A DNA stretch of 64,000 nucleotides from Novosphingobium sp. Lineage in GTDB: Bacteria; Pseudomonadota; Alphaproteobacteria; Sphingomonadales; Sphingomonadaceae. The DNA is taken from NCBI GenBank assembly GCA_017745295.1, contig JAGHZR010000002.1, positions 214,443 through 278,442 on the forward strand. The letters are read 5' to 3'. The notes under the pieces are model-generated. The model was not told the origin of the DNA. It saw only the letters and a program-made list of their open reading frames with translations, and made no database searches. The first letter of the stretch is position 1. Every line of letters starts with the position of its first letter. Both the position numbers and the translations under genes were made by a program. Of this stretch, positions 26,323 through 33,717 are shown in pieces.

Positions 26323-26556
26323 ATGCCTCAAAGCGATTTTCACGTCGTCCGCAAAGGCCTTGACTGGGCCGTGAGCCTGCACGGCGTTTTCCTGGCCGCC
26401 TTCGAAACCCAGCGCGCGGCGCTCAATCGGGCGATCGACGCCGCGCATCAGGTCGGCATGAACGGCCACGAAGCGAAAGTGCTGCTGCTCGACGGCCAGG
26501 ACAGCCCCGAGACCCGCTGGGTCTTCGGCCGCCATCCCTATCCGCCGACAGCCTGA
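26323..26556 (+). CDS. DUF2188-like small protein
   Basis: A 77-residue soluble protein. The pattern HVVRKGLDWAVSLHGVFLAA followed by a helix (TQRAALNRAIDAAHQVG) and a final strand (EAKVLLLDGQ) fits DUF2188: a basic beta-hairpin, an alpha helix, and a strand that reads out a modified residue or stress signal. The function of the family is unknown. The next gene follows in the same direction after 26 bases and may be co-transcribed. The start has an AAGGGGAG sequence about 11 bases upstream. Confidence 0.75.
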   Translation: MPQSDFHVVRKGLDWAVSLHGVFLAAFETQRAALNRAIDAAHQVGMNGHEAKVLLLDGQDSPETRWVFGRHPYPPTA

Positions 26557-26582
26557 CTTCCTCCCGTTCCGGAGCGACCACG

Positions 26583-26846
26583 ATGTTCAACCGCCTGTTC
26601 ATGGATCATCCGCGAGCCGTGGATGAAAGCTACACGCAGCATTGGGTCGTCGCGAGCCGTTTCGGCCTGCGGATGATCGTCGCCGGGATCGGCACGATCA
26701 TCCACGGGTTCGTGCCCGGCCTGCTCACCCATGCGGGCAGCGACATGATCCGCAAGCTCCATGGCGAGATGACGCGTCGCCAGTCCGGCGCGGCCAGAGT
26801 GGAGGCAAAACCCTTGGGACGGTGGCAGCCGGAATACGAGATCTGA
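26583..26846 (+). CDS. DUF6356-like small membrane-associated protein
   Basis: An 87-residue protein. It opens MFNRLFMDHPRAVDESYTQH and contains one hydrophobic segment (GLRMIVAGIGTIIHGFVPGL) and then THAGSDMIRKLHGEM, a pattern I recognise from the DUF6356 proteins of sphingomonads. It probably sits in the inner membrane. Function unknown. GGAG is found 10 bases ahead of the ATG. Its stop codon lies inside a hairpin shared with the end of the convergent SDR gene. Confidence 0.75.
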   Translation: MFNRLFMDHPRAVDESYTQHWVVASRFGLRMIVAGIGTIIHGFVPGLLTHAGSDMIRKLHGEMTRRQSGAARVEAKPLGRWQPEYEI

Positions 26847-26866
26847 CGCCTTAACAGGGCGTCAGA
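26842..26866. terminator. Hairpin overlapping the stops of two convergent genes
   Basis: TCTGACGCC and GGCGTCAGA form a perfect 9-bp stem with a 7-nt loop. The stem contains the stop codons of both flanking genes. There is no long T run on either side, so termination strength is uncertain. Confidence 0.55.
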
Positions 26867-27572
26867 ACGGGATTTCCTTGCCTTCGAAATCGAACAGCTT
26901 GCCGCTGTCGGGAACTTTCAGGTCCTCGATCACATCGAGCAGTTGCAGGGCGGCACGCTCGGCGTCGAACAGGCGCCCTGCCTGGACATGGCCCTGAAAC
27001 GGGCGTGACAGTGCGGTATCGACGGTGCCGGGATGCAGTGCGACCACGATCGCGCGGTCGTTGCGGCGACGTTCCTCGATCGCGAGATTACGCACGATCA
27101 TGTTGAGCGCGGCCTTCGAAGCGCGATAGCCGTGCCATCCGCCGAGCCGGTTGTCGGCGATCGACCCGACCCTTGCCGAAAGCGCCGCAAAAACGGCACG
27201 GCCGGTGCGCGGCATGATCGGCAGGAAATGCTTGGCCACGAGCGCCGGTCCGATCGCATTGACGGCATGGACTTTCGCCAACCAAGCCGGATCGAGATCG
27301 CGCAGCGCCTTTTCGGGGCCGGACGCGCCCTCGTGGAGCAACCCGGTCGCCACGATCACCAATGTCGGCGGCGGCCCCTTGGCGACATGCGCGGCGGCGG
27401 CGGCGATATTCGCCTCATCGAGCAGATCGAGATGCTGGGCGCCACTGCGTGAGCGTGCGAAGCCATGCACGACGTCGAAAGCGCCCTCCTCGATCAGCGC
27501 CGCCTCGAAAGCGCCGCCGATCCCCCCGGAGGCGCCGATGATGACGGCAGAGGATCGCGCCGGGCCGCTCAT
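26862..27572 (-). CDS. Short-chain dehydrogenase (CsgA/sniffer-like SDR)
   Basis: A 236-residue SDR. The cofactor motif is IIGASGGIGGAF at the N terminus (TGxxxGIG form with IGASGGIG). The family region AALSARVGSIADN and catalytic tyrosine and lysine in GGWHGYRASKAALNMIVRNL (YRASK) are complete. Family relatives are often annotated as CsgA-like or as C-factor oxidoreductases. Its start overlaps the yaaA stop by 4 bases (ATGA), indicating co-transcription with yaaA. Substrate unknown. Confidence 0.9.
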   Translation of the reverse strand: MSGPARSSAVIIGASGGIGGAFEAALIEEGAFDVVHGFARSRSGAQHLDLLDEANIAAAAAHVAKGPPPTLVIVATGLLHEGASGPEKALRDLDPAWLAKVHAVNAIGPALVAKHFLPIMPRTGRAVFAALSARVGSIADNRLGGWHGYRASKAALNMIVRNLAIEERRRNDRAIVVALHPGTVDTALSRPFQGHVQAGRLFDAERAALQLLDVIEDLKVPDSGKLFDFEGKEIPF

Positions 27573-28321
27573 GCGCGGGTGAAGCGCCAGCGGTCGGGCT
27601 CGCTGGCCTCCGGGTCGAAGCGATAGCCGTCGCTATCGAAGCCGCGCATCGCCTCGATATCGGTGACATGGTGCTCGCACATCCAGCGCGCCATCATGCC
27701 GCGCGCGCGCTTGGCGTTGAAGCTGATGAAGCGCGGGCCATTCGGGCCGGGTTCGCGGAAATCGACATCGATCACCCGCACGCCCGGCAGCTTTCCGGCA
27801 ACGGCGGCGTAGTATTCCTGGCTGGCGAGGTTGAGGATCACGCCCGATCCTTCCTCTGCAAGCTCGGCGCGGAGGAACGCGGCGATGCGATCGCCCCACC
27901 AGTCGGTCAGGCACTTGTGCCGGGGCGCCCAGCGCGTACCCATTTCCAGACGATAGGGCCGGATCGCATCGAGTGGCTTCAGCAGGCCATAGAGGCCCGA
28001 GAGCATCCGCACATGGTCCTGTGCGAAAGCCACTCCGGCTTCATCCAGGGTATGCGCCTCAAGCCCGGTATAGACGTCGCCCGCGAAAGCGAAGAGCGCC
28101 GGGCGTTCGGGCAGTTCGGGGAAATCGCGAAAGCGGTCCGCGTTCAGCTTGGCGAGGCGCGGAGAGATATGCATCAGCTCCGACAGCCGCTTTTGCGTCA
28201 GGTTCGCAGCGGAGCGGGCGAGACCGGCCGCTTCTTCTGCGAAGTGCGGCGTGGAAACGCTGAGCGGCGGCAGAACGCGCTCGAAGTCGAGCGTCTTGGC
28301 GGGAGACAGGAGAACGATCAT
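27569..28321 (-). CDS. yaaA: Peroxide stress protein YaaA (DUF328/UPF0246)
   Basis: A 250-residue cytoplasmic protein. The start MIVLLSPAKTLDFERVLPPL is diagnostic, and the blocks ALFAFAGDVYTGLEA, MLSGLYGLLKPLDAIRPYRLEMGT and NLASQEYYAAV are those of the family. In E. coli YaaA lowers the free intracellular iron during hydrogen peroxide stress and binds DNA (established for E. coli). I placed the start at ATG 28321 by homology; the longer frame to 28456 adds an unconserved stretch, and no strong ribosome site is visible for either. It overlaps the SDR gene by 4 bases. Confidence 0.95.
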   Translation of the reverse strand: MIVLLSPAKTLDFERVLPPLSVSTPHFAEEAAGLARSAANLTQKRLSELMHISPRLAKLNADRFRDFPELPERPALFAFAGDVYTGLEAHTLDEAGVAFAQDHVRMLSGLYGLLKPLDAIRPYRLEMGTRWAPRHKCLTDWWGDRIAAFLRAELAEEGSGVILNLASQEYYAAVAGKLPGVRVIDVDFREPGPNGPRFISFNAKRARGMMARWMCEHHVTDIEAMRGFDSDGYRFDPEASEPDRWRFTRA

Positions 28322-28418
28322 CGCAGCGGCGGTAGCGAGCACCAAAGGCTGCGTCAAACCGGCGCGCCATGTCGGCCCGTCCTGCCCCGATGGCAGAACG
28401 GACCGAACGGAAACCGAA

Positions 28419-28646
28419 TCAGATCCAGCTACGACCGTCGGCGCTGCCGCAGCCATAAGGCGGCAGCTGGTTCGCGAAGCGGGATTGCAGCTTGTGGCAG
28501 CCCCAGGTCCGCAGTGGACCGGGCATATAGCCGTTCAGTGCGATACCCACTTCGTCATAGGGGCTCTCGCCTTGCGCAACGTACATGTACCAACGTCCGC
28601 CGAACATCACCGTCGCTGCGATCAGAACGACGAGCACGACTTGCAC
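28419..28646 (-). CDS. Small single-pass membrane protein, hypothetical
   Basis: A 75-residue protein. A hydrophobic N-terminal helix (VVLVVLIAATVMFGG) is followed by a hydrophilic part (YMYVAQGESPYDEVGIALNG) containing two cysteines (WGCHKL and YGCGSAD). It could be membrane-anchored with a periplasmic tail, or exported. The GTG start at 28646 follows AAGG; an in-frame stop lies just upstream. It is 97 bases ahead of yaaA on the same strand. No family recognised. Confidence 0.6.
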   Translation of the reverse strand: MQVVLVVLIAATVMFGGRWYMYVAQGESPYDEVGIALNGYMPGPLRTWGCHKLQSRFANQLPPYGCGSADGRSWI

Positions 28647-28692
28647 TACCTTTTGAATAATTCATCTCCTGAGAAAATATCTGGCTTCGAAT

Positions 28693-29589
28693 TCAGTCTC
28701 TTGCGACCTGCCGAGCCAGCGAATGCCAGCGAAGCTCCGGATCATCAACCGCAATTGCCGACCATGTCTTCGCAACCTCCTCCGGCGTATCCGCGCGAAC
28801 GGCCACCAGATCGCGCGGATAGGCGACATGCTCGACTTCCCGCGCCCGGGTCGCGACGAACTGGCCGTTCGATGCCCGCATCACCCAGCCGCTTGCCGTG
28901 CAATCGGGAGAAACCAGATAGAGCGCTCCCGGTGCCACGGCATCCGGCCGCAATTCGTCCGGCTCCCCTTCGATGCCCCACATGCGGGTCTTGGCGACCG
29001 GCGAGATCGCGTTCACGCCGATCCCGTGCGGCGCGCCCTCCCTGGCCAGCACGTTGACGATACCGATCGCCCCCATCTTCGCCGCCGCATAGGAGGCCAA
29101 TCCGTCCTGCGCATATTCGGGGTAGATGGCCCGGTCGGACGTCGTCAGCAGGATCCGGCCGAAACCGGCTTCGCGCATGAAGGGCCACGCCGCCTGCGCC
29201 AGCCATAACGGCGTATCGACCGCCAGGCGCATCATCCGCTCGTGGAAGTCCGGCTCCAGGTTTTCGATCGTCTGGTATCCGACCCAACCGGCATTGTGGA
29301 TCACCACGTCGAGACCGCCGTGCCGCGCGGCGATCTCCGTAACGATGTCGCGGCATTGCGCGCGCGTCGAAATCGGTCGAGGCTCGGCGTCGGCGCGCCC
29401 GCCGGCCGTCACGATTTCCGCCGCAACGCCCGCCGCGACCAGAGGGTCTTCGCCTTGACCGTCCGATCCGGTGCCGCTGTCCTGCACGATCACCGTCGCG
29501 CCTCGCAAGGCAAGCGCCTTTGCATAAGCCCGGCCAAGGCCGCGCCCGCCACCGGTCACCAAAGCAATACGTCCCGAAAAATCGATCAT
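28693..29589 (-). CDS. Short-chain dehydrogenase, 3-hydroxyacyl-CoA dehydrogenase-like type
   Basis: A 298-residue SDR with the cofactor motif VTGGGRGLGRAYAKALALRG (TGGGRGLG, residues about 12-19), the VIHNAGWVG strand (NAG), the active serine region RILLTTSDRAIYP, and catalytic YAAAKMG. The long N-terminal part with the DSGTGSDGQGEDP loop is like the dehydrogenase domain of peroxisomal multifunctional enzyme type 2. No signal peptide. The LysR-type gene lies 81 bases upstream on the same strand and could be its regulator or just a neighbour. Confidence 0.9.
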   Translation of the reverse strand: MIDFSGRIALVTGGGRGLGRAYAKALALRGATVIVQDSGTGSDGQGEDPLVAAGVAAEIVTAGGRADAEPRPISTRAQCRDIVTEIAARHGGLDVVIHNAGWVGYQTIENLEPDFHERMMRLAVDTPLWLAQAAWPFMREAGFGRILLTTSDRAIYPEYAQDGLASYAAAKMGAIGIVNVLAREGAPHGIGVNAISPVAKTRMWGIEGEPDELRPDAVAPGALYLVSPDCTASGWVMRASNGQFVATRAREVEHVAYPRDLVAVRADTPEEVAKTWSAIAVDDPELRWHSLARQVARD

Positions 29590-29670
29590 CTGCGGCCTCC
29601 TCGGCGGCCAGATGACGCGGGCGGACGGGCAGGTCCAATATCGATGACATCACGCCGTGATAGGAATTCC

Positions 29671-30579
29671 CTATCGTCGCAGGACTTCCTCCAGCCTTGC
29701 GGCGGCAGGTGCGGTTTCTCCGGCCGGGCGGCAGAGCAGGAGATCGAAACAGGCTGCATCGCCGCAGATCGGGCGATAGACGATCTCCGCCGCACGAACT
29801 TGCTTCATGCTCTCCGGCACGATCGCCACCCCGGCCTCCACCGCGACCATCGAGAGCACGGTATGCATGCCGTGTGCCTCCTCCACGACCCTCGGCGTGA
29901 ACCCGGCATCTCCGCAGAGGCGCATGACCTGATCGTGGAAGCCCGGTCCCTGAAGGCGAGGCCAGCATATGAACGGCTCCCGGGCCAGATCCCCGACCGC
30001 GACCCTTGCCGCCGCGGCAAGCGGGTGCCCGGCCGGCAGCGCAATGGCGAGCCGGTCCCGGTCGAAGGCGGTCATTTGCAGACCCGCCATATCCCAGAGC
30101 GGAGGGACCACTATTCCCAGATCGATTTCGCCCGCGCGCAGCCTTTGGATCTGAGTCACCGTGGTCATTTCATGCAAATCCACCGCGACATCGGGGTGGC
30201 TTCGCCGGAATGCACGCAAGGCTTCGGGCAGCCGCCCGTACATCGCGCTACCGACATAGCCGAGCCGCACCGTACCGCGCTTGCCCGCGGCAGCGTCGCG
30301 TGTCGCGATCAGTGCCTCGTCGGCAGCCCGCAGCAGGCGCTTGGCCCGGTCCAGCAGCACGGTGCCTGCATGGGTAAGCCTTACCGTCTTGCGGCCGCGC
30401 TCGATCAGGGTCGCGCCGACGTCCTCCTCCAGCCGCCGGATCGCCGCCGTGAGCGGCGGCTGCGACATCGCCAGCCGCTGCGCTGCCCGCGTGAAATGAA
30501 GCTCCTCGGCAACTGCGACGAACTGGCGCAGCAGGCGCAGTTCCATGCGCGGCAAGTCGTGTCGGGCTTCGTGGACCAT
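29671..30579 (-). CDS. LysR-family transcriptional regulator
   Basis: A 302-residue LysR protein. The N-terminal winged helix reads MELRLLRQFVAVAEELHFTR, then RLAMSQPPLTAAIRRLEEDV. The effector domain follows (GTVRLGYVGSAMYGRLPEAL). ATG 30579 would begin with eleven extra residues, while ATG 30546 (MELRLL) is the usual start for this family; I keep the longer limit. Only one base separates the sigma-factor stop and ATG 30579, so coupling with that unit is possible. The effector is unknown. Confidence 0.92.
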   Translation of the reverse strand: MVHEARHDLPRMELRLLRQFVAVAEELHFTRAAQRLAMSQPPLTAAIRRLEEDVGATLIERGRKTVRLTHAGTVLLDRAKRLLRAADEALIATRDAAAGKRGTVRLGYVGSAMYGRLPEALRAFRRSHPDVAVDLHEMTTVTQIQRLRAGEIDLGIVVPPLWDMAGLQMTAFDRDRLAIALPAGHPLAAAARVAVGDLAREPFICWPRLQGPGFHDQVMRLCGDAGFTPRVVEEAHGMHTVLSMVAVEAGVAIVPESMKQVRAAEIVYRPICGDAACFDLLLCRPAGETAPAAARLEEVLRR

Positions 30580-30580
30580 A

Positions 30581-31186
30581 TCATTTCCATACTCGCGGGG
30601 GTAAGCGGCCCTCAGCCGGATGCTCCGACAGATGCGACAATTTCCGGCGCGCCCGATAGATCCGGGTCTCGACTGCCTTGCGACTGATACCGAGGATGGT
30701 GGCTGCCTCGTCCTGTGACACGCCCTCCAGCGCGCAAAGCAGCAGCGGTTCCTTCAGCCGATCCGGCAATGCGGCGAGCGCGGCATGGATGTGCTCGGCC
30801 CTCTGACGGGAGGCCAGGATCTGCTCGGGATCGGGTCCCTCGTCGGCAATACCCGCGGCTTCCTCGATCGGCAGGGCAAAGGCGAGGAAACGGCGCACTT
30901 TCCGGCGTCGTGCCCAGTCATGGCACTTGTTGAGCGCAATGCGCAGGATCCAGGCCCGGAACGACCGGGCGGGGTCGTAGCGACGCAAGGCCAGGAAAGC
31001 CGCGACGAAGCTCTCCTGCGTCACGTCCAGCGCGTCGGCCTCGTTTCCGAGATGCCCGCGCACCATGCGAAACACAGCCTCGCGGTGTCCGTCCATGAGC
31101 GCGGTGAAACCGGCCTGACGCCCCGCCAGCGCGGCCGCGACCGCAGCGCGCTCGTCCGCTCCAGCATGGAATTCCGGCTCGGCCAC
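30581..31186 (-). CDS. ECF RNA polymerase sigma factor
   Basis: A 201-residue sigma-70 ECF protein. Region 2 (about residues 25-95) contains FTALMDGHREAVFRMVRGHL, ADALDVTQESFVAAFLALRRY and SFRAWILRIALNKCHDWARR. Region 4 (about 135-190) contains LAALPDRLKEPLLLCALEG and the HTH DEAATILGISRKAVETRIYR. It is the last gene of a three-gene unit with a metal-sensor-like protein (6 bases upstream) and a small membrane protein, an order matching CnrY-CnrX-CnrH. It probably recognises its own promoter and that of the divergent CopC gene (inference). Confidence 0.93.
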   Translation of the reverse strand: MAEPEFHAGADERAAVAAALAGRQAGFTALMDGHREAVFRMVRGHLGNEADALDVTQESFVAAFLALRRYDPARSFRAWILRIALNKCHDWARRRKVRRFLAFALPIEEAAGIADEGPDPEQILASRQRAEHIHAALAALPDRLKEPLLLCALEGVSQDEAATILGISRKAVETRIYRARRKLSHLSEHPAEGRLPPRVWK

Positions 31187-31192
31187 GCCGGA

Positions 31193-31633
31193 TCAGTCCT
31201 GCGGCGCGGTCGTCAGTGCTTCGGCCACGCCCTTGTCGAAGCGCGCCGCCTGATCGGGACGGAGCACCGCACGCATGGCGAAGACGTGCCGAAGCGTCGC
31301 TTTCTGCAATTCGCCCATGGCCACATGCGAGCGATCCACCGCTTTCTCGACTTCCGGACCATAGCCGTGCTCATGCTCGATCGCGCGGGCAAGGTCCGCA
31401 TTCGCCGCAAGCAGCTCGCCTTCCAACCGGCTACGCTGCGCCTCGAAGCCCTGCTCCAGGGCATCGATCCGGCGGCGCTGTTCGCCATCGAGATCCAGTT
31501 CGCGATGGAGCAGGACGTGAATGCGGCTTTCCTCGGGCCGACCGGCATGAAGCTTCTGGCTGATCCATAGCGTTGCAAGGGCTGCCAGCAGTGAAACGAG
31601 CGCCACGACAAGATAGCGCGAGGCCTGTCGCAT
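31193..31633 (-). CDS. Periplasmic heavy-metal sensor (CnrX/Spy-like)
   Basis: A 146-residue protein: one N-terminal membrane segment (YLVVALVSLLAALATLWI) and then an all-helical periplasmic domain (IHVLLHRELDLDGEQRRRID, LDLDGEQRRRIDALEQGFEA, AIEHEHGYGPEVEKAVDRSH, LRPDQAARFDKGVAEAL). This fold is that of the CnrX metal sensor. Histidines and acidic residues in HEHGYGPEVE may form the metal site. It starts 2 bases after the small membrane gene stop, and ends 6 bases ahead of the sigma gene. The ATG at 31633 was chosen by the position of the membrane segment. Confidence 0.85.
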   Translation of the reverse strand: MRQASRYLVVALVSLLAALATLWISQKLHAGRPEESRIHVLLHRELDLDGEQRRRIDALEQGFEAQRSRLEGELLAANADLARAIEHEHGYGPEVEKAVDRSHVAMGELQKATLRHVFAMRAVLRPDQAARFDKGVAEALTTAPQD

Positions 31634-31635
31634 TG

Positions 31636-31911
31636 TCAGGACGCCAGAAGATGGGAAGGCGCCGCAGCAGGCACGCCGAGCAATGGATCGACTTGCGCAT
31701 GCCTTGTTCCGGTTTGCGCGTCGGGAAGCAAAAATCCGCCCCAAAGCCCGACAACTGCAGCAACCCCGCAGGCCAGCACGATGCCGCGCCGCCCGACCAG
31801 ACGTTCCCGTCCGGCAGCCAGCCCGGCCATGACCACACTGTCCATCGCGGCCAACGCGCCCGGCAAGGGCTCGTCCCGCAGCAGCGAAAGCATTTCGTCG
31901 AGATCGTTCAT
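31636..31911 (-). CDS. Small membrane protein, probable anti-sigma component of the sensor-sigma cassette
   Basis: A 91-residue protein. Residues 1-40 are a charged cytoplasmic-type segment (MNDLDEMLSLLRDEPLPGAL), followed by one membrane helix (IVLACGVAAVVGLWGGFLL) and a short outer tail. This layout is that of CnrY-like anti-sigma factors, which hold the sigma factor with the N-terminal part and pass the sensor signal through the membrane. Sequence similarity to known anti-sigma factors is not visible; the call rests on size, topology and gene order. ATG 31911 leaves a 2-base gap to the sensor gene. Confidence 0.68.
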   Translation of the reverse strand: MNDLDEMLSLLRDEPLPGALAAMDSVVMAGLAAGRERLVGRRGIVLACGVAAVVGLWGGFLLPDAQTGTRHAQVDPLLGVPAAAPSHLLAS

Positions 31912-32087
31912 CCGCCCGGTTTCCCTTCCAACCTTCATCCGCCAATACGCACGCAAAGGCGCCGATCCCTCAAAGCGCACTAAAAAATTTTCGGACGAAG
32001 CGAGGGATAAACCTGCGATCCTGCGTATGGATTTCGAAAAGCCCCGGCAAGCCGGATCGTTTCCGGGCGCAGATGACAGGAGCCAAT

Positions 32088-32462
32088 ATGCGTATTTCCG
32101 CCTTAGCCGCCGCTATCGTTCTTGCAGCGTCATGCCCGTCGATCGCTTTTGCCCGTCCCGCGCTGCTCGCTGCCACGCCCTCCGCCGAAACGGCAGTCAC
32201 GAAGCCCACCTCGATCACGCTGACGTTCTCCGAAGACCTTGCCGCAGCGGTATCCGGGTTCGATCTCGTCATGACCGCCATGCCGGGCATGACCCATCAC
32301 GAACCGATGCCGATCAAGGGCATCACTCCCACGGCCGAAGGTCGCAAGCTGACGGTCGCCCTGCCCCGCCCCCTGCCCACCGGAACCTATCGGCTCGACT
32401 GGCATGCAGCCGGTGCGGATCGGGACCGCGCGGAAGGTAGCTATTCCTTTACGGTGCGCTAA
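32088..32462 (+). CDS. copC: CopC-like periplasmic copper protein, without the Cu(II) histidines
   Basis: A 124-residue exported protein. A signal peptide (about 21 residues, cut after AFA) precedes the beta-sandwich domain: RPALLAATPSAETAVTKPTS, ITLTFSEDLAAAVSGFDLV, then a Met/His loop MTAMPGMTHHEPMP and GTYRLDWHAAGADR-type end. In CopC the Cu(II) site uses the N-terminal His and a C-terminal DGH His. Here the mature protein begins with Arg and the end reads AGADRDR, so both are absent; only the Cu(I)-type Met/His loop remains. AGGAG precedes ATG 32088. The CnrYXH-like cassette is divergent. Confidence 0.88.
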   Translation: MRISALAAAIVLAASCPSIAFARPALLAATPSAETAVTKPTSITLTFSEDLAAAVSGFDLVMTAMPGMTHHEPMPIKGITPTAEGRKLTVALPRPLPTGTYRLDWHAAGADRDRAEGSYSFTVR

Positions 32463-32549
32463 CCGTCGGGACCGCCGGAAAACAGACGAGAAGACCCGCG
32501 ACCGGGAGGGCGCCACGGCCTCTATAATCATTCCATCCAAGGAGTGATC

Positions 32550-32813
32550 ATGATCCGTTACGTCAGCCCTTCCTCGATGCTCGGTGTGGTCGGTCTCGTC
32601 TGGCTTTTCGCGCAGGCGGCCAAGGACCCCCGTCCTCAGGTGTTCTTCGAAATGCACACCGACGAAATGATGTCCACGCTGGCAGACTGCTCGACAGGAC
32701 TACACTTCCCCGAGGAAGAGTGCCGCGCCGTCTCGGCCGCCTTTCGCGACTTGTGCGACGGCCGCTATGCCCGCTCGGTCGATTGCAGTCTGGACCGTCC
32801 GCTACGCCACTGA
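32550..32813 (+). CDS. Small hypothetical protein with an N-terminal membrane segment
   Basis: An 87-residue protein. A short hydrophobic segment (SMLGVVGLVWLFAQAA) lies near the N terminus, followed by an acidic, His- and Met-containing stretch (FFEMHTDEMMSTLADCSTGL) and a Cys-rich tail (CSTG, EEECRAV, RDLCDGR, VDCSLDR). AAGGAG at 32539-32544 is 5 bases ahead of ATG 32550. It may be exported or anchored. Four cysteines suggest disulfides or metal binding (inference). No family recognised; it could belong with the CopC gene, 87 bases upstream. Confidence 0.6.
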   Translation: MIRYVSPSSMLGVVGLVWLFAQAAKDPRPQVFFEMHTDEMMSTLADCSTGLHFPEEECRAVSAAFRDLCDGRYARSVDCSLDRPLRH

Positions 32814-32841
32814 CGCGGAAGGCCTGTTCTCGCGGGCCGAA

Positions 32842-33717
32842 ATGGGGCACGGTGGCATGATGGCCGCGCTCACCTTTCCCGGTCCAGCCCAAGCGATGCG
32901 AAGCCTGCTCGTGCGGCAGGTTCGAGCGGTCTTCAACGACCGCAACAAGGGCGAAACGCCGGTCGTACCTTCCGAACAGGCCCTGTTCGAGCCGGACAGC
33001 CCGATCCGCATGGTCCATGCCGATGTCGTCGCGATGATGGTCGGGGGCATGCGCGCGCTCTTGCTCCAGATGCTGCATCCTGCCGCGCTACAGGGTGTGC
33101 TCGACCATTCCGATTTTCGCGAGGACGTCGAGGGCCGTCTGCGCCGCACCGCCCGCTTCATCGCCACGACCACTTACGGCCACTGCGACGAGGCCGCGCG
33201 CGCCGTCGCCAGAGTCAACACGATCCATGGCCGGGTCCATGGCACCCTGCCTGACGGCACAGCCTATTCCGCGACCGATCCGCGAGTCCTGGCATGGGTT
33301 CACCTCGCCGAGGCGACGAGCTTCTTGGAAGCCTACCTCGCCTATGCCGATCCTGCGATGCCGGGAAGCGCGCAGGACCGCTACTTCGCACAGAGCGCGG
33401 TGGTGGCGGGAATGCTCGGTGCCGCGCCGGTGCCCCGCAGCCGGGCGGAAGCCGCGGCGCTGCTCGGCGAGATGCGCGGCGAACTGCATGGCGGCCCGGC
33501 CGCGCGCGAAGTGGCTGCATTCCTGCTCGAAGGCGGGGACGGACGGAGGCCCGGCAGGATCACCCGGACGCTGGGCATAGCCGCCGTCGATCTGCTGCCT
33601 CCTTTCGCGCGAACGATGCTCGGGCTTCACCGCCCCGGCATCGGCGGCCTGCCCGCCATCGTCGGCACCCGAGCCATGGCCGGAGCCGTCCGCTGGGCTT
33701 TCGCGGGCGCGCGCTAG
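32842..33717 (+). CDS. MpaB-type oxygenase-like protein (DUF2236, rubber-oxygenase catalytic domain)
   Basis: A 291-residue protein of the DUF2236 family, haem-dependent oxygenase-like. The block MRALLLQMLHPAALQGVLDH followed by SDFREDVEGRLRRTARFIAT is characteristic, with the conserved His in LHPAAL and a further His in VNTIHGRVHG. Then VLAWVHLAEATSFLEAYLAY and the Arg-rich end follow. Members include the mycophenolic-acid MpaB and latex clearing relatives; most bacterial ones are uncharacterised. The start is uncertain: ATG 32842 avoids overlapping the gene before, and ATG 32857 is the next option. Its stop overlaps the convergent Nudix gene stop by 4 bases. Confidence 0.85.
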   Translation: MGHGGMMAALTFPGPAQAMRSLLVRQVRAVFNDRNKGETPVVPSEQALFEPDSPIRMVHADVVAMMVGGMRALLLQMLHPAALQGVLDHSDFREDVEGRLRRTARFIATTTYGHCDEAARAVARVNTIHGRVHGTLPDGTAYSATDPRVLAWVHLAEATSFLEAYLAYADPAMPGSAQDRYFAQSAVVAGMLGAAPVPRSRAEAAALLGEMRGELHGGPAAREVAAFLLEGGDGRRPGRITRTLGIAAVDLLPPFARTMLGLHRPGIGGLPAIVGTRAMAGAVRWAFAGAR

